Source: an uncultured Clostridium sp. | Lineage (GTDB): Bacteria > Bacillota > Clostridia > Lachnospirales > Lachnospiraceae | Reading direction: 5' to 3' | Length of the DNA stretch: 9,124 bases | Assembly (NCBI GenBank): GCA_947643685.1 | Contig: CANRXD010000035.1 | Coordinates: 1 to 9,124, forward strand | In this document: positions 1-5,411 of the stretch, piece by piece | Layout: the number at the start of each line of letters is the position of its first letter | Numbering within the stretch: the first letter of the stretch is position 1 | The notes under the pieces: model-generated | Told to the model about the DNA's origin: nothing | Databases searched by the model: none | The model's input: only the letters and a program-made list of their open reading frames with translations | Made by a program: the position numbers and the translations under genes

Positions 1-1241
1 GGATCCTGTATGCTGTCTACGATTGTTTTGTCGACCTCCGTATCCTCTCCGATTATGGTGAGGCGCACATCCTTTCCCAGTTTTTGCTTCATGTCCCTGA
101 CAATACGGTTCATCTTCTGGAATACCCCTGATATGGGCACCATGCGTAAGGACATGGAAATGTCCTGAAGATCATGAGTGAGCTTACGCAGCTGCCGGGC
201 AGACTTCATGAAGTTGTCAAAGCTTTCCTTAGGTAAAAGATTAAGCTCCGGAGAAGAGGTAACCATGGATTCCGTAATTACGATTTCGCCCACAATGTCA
301 CTGTTCAGTTTCATCAGGTTTACGCTGATCAGGCTCGGCTTTACCGGAGAATGGCTGGGTGCGGCGGCAGAAGGGCTGGGCGCTGCCGGCTTTGCGGCAG
401 GAAGGGCAGCGTTATCCGCAGCAGAGGAAGCCGGGGCTTCGGCGGGAATAGCTTCCTTAGCCTGAGCAGGCTCCGGGGAATCCAGCAATTCATAGGATCT
501 TATGTAATTCTGCGTCTGCATAATGCTCTCTGCCTGAGCGGCGGCATCATGGTTTTCGAAGGCCAGGAAGAAGCCGTTGTCAATAAGATCCTGGCAGACG
601 GCCGAATTCGTTTCCATATCTTCCGGATAATATTTAAAATCCAGGCCGCATTCTTTAAGGGCATTGACAATAATATAAGCCCGCAGGTTTTCCATTCCTA
701 TTCCTTCTTCAAGGAAAATATGAATAAAGCAGACCGCTTTGGGGTCCTGAGGCAAAGCGGGGGTTTCTGCTTTCGCTTTTGGAGCCGCAGAGGCCGCCGG
801 GGCATCCTCCGGTGCAGAACCGGTTCCTTCAGAGCTTATTGTTTTGAGAAAATTATTGATTTCAGAGGCGAAAGAATCAATATTATCGGAAAGTGGTTCT
901 CCGCTTTCCACTTTTCCAACCTCGCTCCTTAAATAATCCCCTGATTTGAACATCAGGTCGAACAGTGCCCTCTTGTGTTCCGGATTCAGAGAATCAATTC
1001 CCTTATCGCGGATGTAGAAGAACAAATCTTCGATATGATGAGCGATTGTAGAGAGGGAATTAAATTCCATCATGGCAGAGGAGCCTTTGATGGTATGCAT
1101 GATTCGGAAAATTTCATTCACATCATCCGGGGGGAAATCCCCTTCTTTTTCGTCCTTTACCAGCATTTCATCCAGCTGATCCAACAGAGAATTGGATTCA
1201 TACAGATAGGTATCAAGAATATCATTCATGCCGTTATCCAT
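1..1241 (-). CDS. cheA: Chemotaxis histidine kinase CheA, N-terminal part (runs off left edge)
   Basis: CheA autophosphorylates in response to receptor complexes and passes phosphate to CheY and CheB. The visible part is 413 residues, read on the minus strand from the ATG at 1241-1239. An HPt (P1) domain occupies about residues 1-135, with the motif MHTIKGSSAMMEF. Its phospho-acceptor is His49 (bases 1095-1097). A P2 CheY-binding domain spans about 168-254 (FIHIFLEEGIGMENLRAY). An Ala/Pro-rich linker covers about 255-303. The P3 dimerisation helices start near 304 (VGEIVITESMV, then SLRMVPI), and the P4 ATPase domain has just begun (QKMNRIVRDM) when the window ends. The catalytic N and G boxes, P4 remainder and P5 lie outside. 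The upstream GGTGGGAA is only a moderate ribosome binding site; Met5 is an alternative start. P3 helix 1 looks about two residues shorter than I expect (KLNSDIVGE). The gene diverges from the rest and has a sigma-28-like promoter at 1299-1325. Identification is firm. Confidence 0.96.
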   Translation of the reverse strand, partial: MDNGMNDILDTYLYESNSLLDQLDEMLVKDEKEGDFPPDDVNEIFRIMHTIKGSSAMMEFNSLSTIAHHIEDLFFYIRDKGIDSLNPEHKRALFDLMFKSGDYLRSEVGKVESGEPLSDNIDSFASEINNFLKTISSEGTGSAPEDAPAASAAPKAKAETPALPQDPKAVCFIHIFLEEGIGMENLRAYIIVNALKECGLDFKYYPEDMETNSAVCQDLIDNGFFLAFENHDAAAQAESIMQTQNYIRSYELLDSPEPAQAKEAIPAEAPASSAADNAALPAAKPAAPSPSAAAPSHSPVKPSLISVNLMKLNSDIVGEIVITESMVTSSPELNLLPKESFDNFMKSARQLRKLTHDLQDISMSLRMVPISGVFQKMNRIVRDMKQKLGKDVRLTIIGEDTEVDKTIVDSIQD

Positions 1242-1298
1242 TGCGTTCCCACCACTTTCGTTAAAAATTATAGTTGTAAGTCATAAATCTTTATTTAT

Positions 1299-1325
1299 TT
1301 ATCGGCAAAAAGCAAAAAAAAATAA
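1299..1325 (-). promoter_or_regulatory. Sigma-28 (FliA/SigD)-type promoter for cheA
   Basis: Read on the minus strand, GCCGATAA (1306 to 1299) is an exact match to the classical sigma-28 -10 element. Fifteen bases upstream is TTAT (1325 to 1322), a poor match to the TAAA -35 consensus. The -10 ends about 57 bases before the cheA start. The -10 match and spacing are seen directly; use by a motility sigma factor is inferred from the family consensus. Confidence 0.6.
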
Positions 1326-1353
1326 GAAAAAAATATGAGAATTAAAATAATAG

Positions 1354-1380
1354 TTATAAATTGTGAAAAAGTGCCGATAT
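1354..1380 (+). promoter_or_regulatory. Sigma-28-type promoter for the 1416-2234 gene
   Basis: GCCGATAT at 1373-1380 matches the Bacillus SigD -10 consensus exactly. At the standard 15-base spacing the -35 position holds TTAT (1354-1357), the same tetranucleotide as in the divergent cheA promoter. A TAAA is present at 1357-1360, but its spacer is only 12 bases. The -10 ends 35 bases before the GTG start of the next gene, giving a short leader. Confidence 0.55.
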
Positions 1381-1415
1381 AAACTAAAACGATTTTAAGG
1401 AAAGGCGGCAGTATT

Positions 1416-2234
1416 GTGCGGGAACAACTGAAACAAAAAATGCGGGAGATGATTGCTACTCTTGGAAAAGGGGAAGCGATACTGGATTCCAAAATAAAAA
1501 GAAACGATCTGGACATGCTGGAGGAGCTGCTGGAAGATATGCAGAACTCAGCAATTTCCATTGGAAGAACCATTGAAGAGGAAGAGGGCTATGGAACAAA
1601 AACTGTAAAAATGCTGGAAGAATACTGCGAACTGCTCTATGAGTATCTGATGGGGCAGGAACGTGGGACGCGCTTCAGAACAGGAAGGGCGCTGGCAGGA
1701 AAAAGAGGGGAAATCAGCAAATGTCTGGAAACGGAATTTGAGGGTACCCTGGCAGCTGCGTTTCTTGTTGGCAGCCAGGAAGGATGGAGACTTATGGAGC
1801 CTTTCTGGAAAAGCCTTGGAGATAAGGCGGAACGCCATCTTTTCTGCGTGTCGGATATGTGCCCGGATGTTTTTGGCGGGATAAAAACAGAAAAAATTGA
1901 ATGGTATGATATGAGCGGAGAACGTTCGGATTTTGTATTCCTGGACGGCCCGGGAGGGAAAACGGCCTGGGAGTTCGGACGGGTCAGGGAAAATTCGGAG
2001 GTTGTGTTCTATCTTCCCCACTGGGAGGAAGGCGAAGAACCGGAAAAGGAAGACTGTACAGGGCCTGCTGTCCGCTGGTCGGATATTCTTGTGGTTCCGT
2101 CAAAAGAGGCGGGGAATCTTTATAGTAAATACATGAGCACCCTGGAAAATGGGAAGGAGCTGACACGCAGGATATATGTGGCCGGTGTGGCAGACAGTGT
2201 TCAGCTCATGAAAAAATATAAAAATTTCTCTTAA
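1416..2234 (+). CDS. Unidentified 272-aa protein, possibly a GT-B-like N-terminal domain, in the motility locus
   Basis: I do not recognise a named gene. The start is GTG at 1416, chosen because AAGGAAAGGCGG (1397-1408) ends 7 bases upstream; Met12 (ATG) is the alternative. Residues 1-105 are charged, helical and coiled-coil-like (LEELLEDMQNSAISIG, then LEEYCELLYEYL). Residues about 110-265 alternate hydrophobic strands and helices (AAAFLVGS, SDFVFLDGPGG, VVFYLPHW, SDILVVPSKEA), a Rossmann-like pattern. From memory, a similar N-terminus with PDVIFIHNPYD-type strands occurs in Lachnospiraceae proteins annotated as CDP-glycerol glycerophosphotransferase-like. If that is right, this protein keeps only the first half of the fold and lacks the C-terminal catalytic half. 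There is no signal peptide or membrane segment. It sits between cheA and an MCP gene and has its own sigma-28-like promoter, so a motility-linked role is inferred. Coding status is firm; function is unknown. Confidence 0.8.
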   Translation: MREQLKQKMREMIATLGKGEAILDSKIKRNDLDMLEELLEDMQNSAISIGRTIEEEEGYGTKTVKMLEEYCELLYEYLMGQERGTRFRTGRALAGKRGEISKCLETEFEGTLAAAFLVGSQEGWRLMEPFWKSLGDKAERHLFCVSDMCPDVFGGIKTEKIEWYDMSGERSDFVFLDGPGGKTAWEFGRVRENSEVVFYLPHWEEGEEPEKEDCTGPAVRWSDILVVPSKEAGNLYSKYMSTLENGKELTRRIYVAGVADSVQLMKKYKNFS

Positions 2235-2257
2235 CTTTTTCCTTTTTTTGACGATAT
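2231..2257 (+). promoter_or_regulatory. Sigma-28-like promoter for the MCP gene
   Basis: GACGATAT (2250-2257) differs from GCCGATAT at one base. Exactly 15 bases upstream is TTAA (2231-2234), which matches TAAA at three of four positions and overlaps the stop codon of the preceding gene. The -10 ends 47 bases before the MCP start. The spacing matches the two other candidate sigma-28 sites in this window, which strengthens each call. A sigma-A reading using TTGACG at 2248-2253 finds no good -10 at 17 bases. Confidence 0.5.
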
Positions 2258-2304
2258 ATAAAATAAATGTTTTCTACAAAATTACAAGATAAAGGAGAGT
2301 TATT

Positions 2305-4050
2305 ATGTTTGAAAAAATGAAGCTGAGAACCTATTTGCTAACGGTATTTTCCGCTATCATTGCTCTGACAGGTATCCTCACAGTTGTTGCTGTGTTCGGA
2401 ATGGGCCAAATTGAAAATGGCACCAATAATCTGCTGGACAATGTAATCGCTGCGGATACTGCCATGAAAGAATGCCGGATCCATGTAAATGTTGCTGCCC
2501 GGGATCTGCGGGAGATGATGCTTACAGAAGATCAGGCTACGGAAGAAAAATTGAAATCCGATATTAATACAAGTCTGGCATCTGTCAAAGAAAAACTTGC
2601 TGTGTTTAAGAGCGCTTATGGCACTCAGGATGGACTGGCAGCAGAATATGAAACTGCGTTTAATCAGTGGACTGATATTGCCAACAGGGCGGTTGCCGAG
2701 ATAGACAAAGGCAACAAAGAACAGGCAAAAAGTATTATATTAAATGAATGTTCTCCGGTTCTTAGCAACCTCAGCTCCATTGCCCAGAAAGTCAGTGCAG
2801 TCACAACCCAGGAAAGAAATGAAAGTGAAAGCGCGTCTCTGCAGCAGATCACGATCTTAAGATGGGTATGTATTGCCACTTTCATAATTGTATTGGTAGT
2901 AAGCCTTTTCCTTGCGGTTATCACAACCGGAAAGATTACCGGTATTGTAAGGCGGGTAGAAGACATAGTGGTTGAGCTTTCTAAAGGAAACCTGAAAGGC
3001 TCTGTTGACTATCAGGCAAGCAATGAATTTGGTGTTCTGGTGGAACATATAAACTTCTCCTTCAAGGAACTTTTAAAGTATGTGGAAGCCATCGACTATG
3101 TAATGGAGGAATTCGCAAAGGGCAATTTTACCTGTGCTACGGATGTGGACTTCCTGGGAGATTTTAAGAACATAAAGATTTCTGTCGGAAATTTCCGCAC
3201 GAAAATCTGCGATGTGTTAAGCGAACTGCATGCTGCTTCTGAACAGGTGAACGTGGGTGCAAGCCAGGTTGCCAGCGGAGCACAGGCACTGGCGCAGGGA
3301 GCCACAGAACAGGCCGGAAGTGTAGAAGATCTGTCTGACAGAATTAATGAAATATCTGAACAGATTTCAAAGAGTGCTGAGTACGCTCAGAATGCCAATA
3401 CCGTGGGCCGCAAAGCCAGCGAGGTTGTAAACAGAAGCCGCGATGAAATGAAGCAGATGCTTGGCGCGATAAAAGATATCGCCACTGCTTCAGGAGATAT
3501 TCAGAAGATCATTAAGGTAATTGACGATATTGCATTCCAGACCAATATCCTGGCATTAAATGCAGCAGTAGAAGCAGCCCGGGCAGGAAATGCAGGTAAA
3601 GGCTTTGCCGTTGTTGCAGATGAAGTTCGTAATCTGGCCCAGAAGTCCCAGGATGCAGCTAAGAATACCACAGAACTGATTGGAAGATCTTTACAGCATG
3701 TAAAGAATGGAGAGGAACTGGCGGCAAATACAGATGCTGCCTTTGACGAAATGGCTGATCAGACAACACAGATACTGGATATGGTAGAAAAAATCGCAGA
3801 TTCTTCTCAGCAGCAGGCTGATGCGATTGCAAATATCTCCCAGGGCGTTAAACAGATTTCTTCTGTGGTACAGATGAATTCCGCCACATCGGAAGAAAGC
3901 GCCGCCGCAAGCGAGGAACTGAGCGGACAGGCAAATGTTATGAAGTCTCTGCTGAACCAGTTCCGGATATCTGAGGATGCCGGATATAAAGGTGAGGCAT
4001 ACACTCCCGAAAAGAGACGGGATATGCAGGACGACTCAAGCAAATATTAA
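2305..4050 (+). CDS. Methyl-accepting chemotaxis protein, transmembrane, 4-helix-bundle sensor with HAMP
   Basis: This is a 581-aa chemoreceptor that senses a ligand outside the cell and controls CheA through CheW. A first membrane segment spans about residues 10-31. An extracytoplasmic helical sensor of the 4HB_MCP type follows (about 32-185). The second membrane segment is about 187-207. Then come a HAMP domain (about 208-260) and a second HAMP-like unit (about 262-310, EEFAKGNF), which resembles the first (VELSKGNL). The cytoplasmic hairpin follows, with the invariant signalling tip around 405-430 ([20 protein letters not shown]). Glutamine/glutamate pairs flanking it fit methylation sites ([21 protein letters not shown]). 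The C-terminal tail is hydrophilic and lacks a CheR-tethering pentapeptide such as NWETF. The start is supported by AAGGAGAG at 2292-2299. A sigma-28-like promoter precedes it and a strong terminator follows, so it can be a single transcription unit. The ligand cannot be deduced. Confidence 0.96.
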   Translation: MFEKMKLRTYLLTVFSAIIALTGILTVVAVFGMGQIENGTNNLLDNVIAADTAMKECRIHVNVAARDLREMMLTEDQATEEKLKSDINTSLASVKEKLAVFKSAYGTQDGLAAEYETAFNQWTDIANRAVAEIDKGNKEQAKSIILNECSPVLSNLSSIAQKVSAVTTQERNESESASLQQITILRWVCIATFIIVLVVSLFLAVITTGKITGIVRRVEDIVVELSKGNLKGSVDYQASNEFGVLVEHINFSFKELLKYVEAIDYVMEEFAKGNFTCATDVDFLGDFKNIKISVGNFRTKICDVLSELHAASEQVNVGASQVASGAQALAQGATEQAGSVEDLSDRINEISEQISKSAEYAQNANTVGRKASEVVNRSRDEMKQMLGAIKDIATASGDIQKIIKVIDDIAFQTNILALNAAVEAARAGNAGKGFAVVADEVRNLAQKSQDAAKNTTELIGRSLQHVKNGEELAANTDAAFDEMADQTTQILDMVEKIADSSQQQADAIANISQGVKQISSVVQMNSATSEESAAASEELSGQANVMKSLLNQFRISEDAGYKGEAYTPEKRRDMQDDSSKY

Positions 4051-4060
4051 AAAAATTCAG

Positions 4061-4093
4061 GCTGCCGCACGAAAATGGTGCGGCAGCTTTTTT
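4061..4093 (+). terminator. Intrinsic terminator after the MCP gene
   Basis: A perfect 10-bp GC-rich stem, GCTGCCGCAC (4061-4070) with GTGCGGCAGC (4078-4087), has a 7-base loop and is followed at once by six T (4088-4093). It starts 10 bases after the MCP stop codon. It should separate the chemotaxis transcript from the flagellar operon downstream. Confidence 0.95.
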
Positions 4094-4203
4094 AAATGGA
4101 AAATTTTGCTTTTTAGTGCATCAAAGAACAGCTTACGTATGAGGTATAGCCATAAGTTGATGTTAAGTTCATGATAATTTTAAGGTGTTTTAAAAATTTT
4201 GGG

Positions 4204-4232
4204 TTGTAATTTTAGAATAAATGTTATATCAT
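4204..4232 (+). promoter_or_regulatory. Candidate sigma-A promoter for the flgB operon
   Basis: TTGTAA (4204-4209) and TATCAT (4227-4232) are separated by 17 bases. They match the TTGACA and TATAAT consensus at four and five of six positions. Transcription would begin near 4239 and give a leader of about 340 bases before flgB. The call is weak because AT-rich DNA yields chance matches. Confidence 0.35.
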
Positions 4233-4335
4233 AGTCTTAATCGCATAATGCCGCTCCATGGAGGCTGAGAGTGTGTTGCAAAGGCAACGGTTACGAAAGA
4301 AGAGAAAAAGTAAAGGGGGGTTCCTGTGCTTTAAA

Positions 4336-4358
4336 AGGTATGGGGTTTCCCATTGCCT
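4336..4358 (+). other. Leader hairpin upstream of flgB
   Basis: AGGTATGGG (4336-4344) pairs with CCCAT-T-GCCT (4349-4358) around a GTTT loop, giving nine pairs (one G-T) with one bulged T. It could fold in the leader RNA of the flgB operon. No function is known. Confidence 0.35.
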
Positions 4359-4424
4359 GCATATTTTGACATAAGAGGCCATAAAAATAATGCGAAATAT
4401 CTCAGCTTTACTTTTTAAGAACAT

Positions 4425-4455
4425 AATCCGTGTTATATTTTTAAGACGGATTTTT
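4425..4455 (+). terminator. Terminator-like stem in the flgB leader (possible attenuator)
   Basis: AATCCGT (4425-4431) pairs with ACGGATT (4446-4452), and the stem runs into five T (4451-4455). The stem is only 7 bp, with a 14-base AT-rich loop, so it would be a weak terminator. It lies 120 bases before flgB, where attenuation of the flagellar operon would act. Confidence 0.35.
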
Positions 4456-4576
4456 ACTGCTTCAATAGGAATGTTTTCTGTGAGGTAAAAAGCATTTCGT
4501 GTATGAGTACGTGTTTGCGTGAAAGAAGGAGTCCGGCACCGAGTTTTAAAAACTGAAATACAAAGGGAGTGATGAT

Positions 4577-4972
4577 ATGTCAGGAATGTATGGAAATGGA
4601 ATAGGGCTTGCGGAAAAACTTCTGGACTATTTATGGGGAAGGGAAAATATAACCCTGAATAATATTGCCAATGTTGATACCCCAGGTTTCAAAGCCCAGT
4701 ACGTAACGTTTGAGGAGGAACTGAGAAAAAAGCTTCTGAACGCCGGCGGTACTGACGGAAGGAAAACTCAAAATGAGATGGCTCAGGCGATCCAGTCAAG
4801 CAGGGCGGGGCTTTATACGACCTGGAATGAATCTACCCGTCTGGATGGTAATAATGTGGATATGGATCAGGAGCAGGTGGAGCTTGTGCGTACAGCCTAC
4901 GAGTATCAGCAGGTGGTAAATTCAATTAACAGCGAAATAAGCCGCCTCCGTACTGCGGCCAAAACCTTTTAA
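4577..4972 (+). CDS. flgB: Flagellar proximal rod protein FlgB
   Basis: FlgB is one of the proximal rod subunits that link the MS ring and FliE to the distal rod. It is exported by the flagellar type III apparatus and so has no signal peptide. The 131-aa length is normal for the family. The N-terminal flagellar rod motif is present (NNIANVDTPGFKA, residues 28-40). The conserved C-terminal part reads RLDGNNVDMDQE, then an amphipathic helix (AYEYQQVVNSINSEISRL) typical of rod/hook-family coiled coils. The start at 4577 has AGGGAG (4564-4569) 7 bases upstream. It is the first gene of the basal-body operon. The next gene is fliE after 42 bases, with no flgC between them, which is unusual. Identity is secure. 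Confidence 0.95.
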   Translation: MSGMYGNGIGLAEKLLDYLWGRENITLNNIANVDTPGFKAQYVTFEEELRKKLLNAGGTDGRKTQNEMAQAIQSSRAGLYTTWNESTRLDGNNVDMDQEQVELVRTAYEYQQVVNSINSEISRLRTAAKTF

Positions 4973-5014
4973 TGTATATTGAGGTATAAGATTAATTAAC
5001 AGGAGAGACGATCA

Positions 5015-5344
5015 ATGGAATTATCAACACAATTTTCAACGGAATTTATTAAGCCAATGGAAGCGTGGGACTCCATATCAGGAATGGGAACTGCGGAAGT
5101 AAAAAATGCTTCCGGGGAAAAGAAGACTCTTTTCCAGAATGTATTGGAAAACGCTGTGGAACAGGTGCGCCTTACCCAGGAAGACGCAGAGCATAAAGAA
5201 TATCTTCTGGCAACGGGCCAGCTGGATGATGTTCATTCCCTGCCTATTGCCGAGGCGAAAGCAACCCTTAGCGTTGAAGTGCTGGTCGCTTTGAGAAATA
5301 AGGCGATGGAGGCTTATAACGAGATTATGAAAATGAATGTATAG
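5015..5344 (+). CDS. fliE: Flagellar hook-basal body junction protein FliE
   Basis: FliE sits between the FliF MS ring and the rod and is needed for rod assembly and export. The protein is 109 aa, the usual size. The N-terminal third is variable. The family core follows: FQNVLENAVEQVRLTQEDAE, then a short glycine turn and the LPIAEAKATLSVEVLVALRNK segment. The C-terminal signature is RNKAMEAYNEIMKMNV (residues 94-109). AGGAGAG at 5001-5007 ends 7 bases before the ATG. It lies 42 bases after flgB and 67 bases before fliF, the largest gap inside the operon; that gap carries an odd repeat structure. Confidence 0.95.
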   Translation: MELSTQFSTEFIKPMEAWDSISGMGTAEVKNASGEKKTLFQNVLENAVEQVRLTQEDAEHKEYLLATGQLDDVHSLPIAEAKATLSVEVLVALRNKAMEAYNEIMKMNV

Positions 5345-5385
5345 TTCAACGTAACTGCGAAGGTACGGAACAGTTACAGTTCAAC
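5343..5385. repeat. Inverted repeat bracketed by 8-bp direct repeats, fliE-fliF gap
   Basis: AGTTCAAC occurs at 5343-5350 and again at 5378-5385. The 27 bases between them begin with GTAACTG (5351-5357) and end with its exact reverse complement CAGTTAC (5371-5377). The layout is that of a target-site duplication around a tiny element with terminal inverted repeats, but it could equally be an mRNA hairpin with a 13-base loop. The first copy overlaps the fliE stop codon. Confidence 0.7.
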
Positions 5386-5411
5386 AATAATGGCAGAAGG
5401 CTGGATGGGAA

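Larger units (their letters stand above)
4094..4576 (+). other. 483-base region without a gene: promoter and putative structured leader of the flgB operon
   Basis: No convincing coding sequence was found on either strand. The first 130 bases are AT-rich. A sigma-A-like promoter is proposed at 4204-4232. Downstream lie several short hairpins: palindrome CTCCATGGAG (4254-4263), GTTGC/GCAAC (4275-4279 with 4284-4288), a 9-bp stem (4336-4358), a terminator-like stem (4425-4455), and AGTTTT/AAAACT (4542-4554). A TTGACA hexamer occurs at 4366-4371, but the nearest -10-like AATAAT is only 14 bases away. No sigma-28 -10 element is seen here, so the basal-body operon appears to be controlled differently from cheA and the MCP. 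I could not match the region to a known riboswitch class. Confidence 0.5.

Noticed and set aside
351..932. 193-codon plus-strand open frame opposite cheA
   Set aside because: It is a shadow of the minus-strand CheA frame, whose domains are unmistakable.
4254..4300. TPP-riboswitch-like GGCTGAGA stretch
   Set aside because: Only the short GGCTGAGA matches. The second conserved block (CTGAT..GGATAAT..CCAGCGTAGGGAA-type) is absent, and the gene downstream is flagellar.
4258..4374. 38-codon ORF in the flgB leader (ATG at 4258, stop at 4372)
   Set aside because: There is no ribosome binding site upstream, the composition is basic and low-complexity (KKRKSK), and the ORF overlaps proposed hairpins. 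It is likely chance.
4366..4391. TTGACA with AATAAT as a sigma-A promoter
   Set aside because: The -35 is perfect, but the spacer is only 14 bases and no better -10 occurs at 16-18 bases. It is kept only as a note in the leader entry.
4534..4550. Sigma-54 promoter before flgB (GGCAC at 4535-4539)
   Set aside because: The -12 GC element at the required spacing is missing (GAGTTTTAAA follows).
4233..4576. c-di-GMP-I or c-di-GMP-II riboswitch before flgB
   Set aside because: I looked because it is the known arrangement in some Clostridia. The conserved CACGCA..GCAAACC and GACGCAAAGCC blocks of class I, and the class II core, are not visible.
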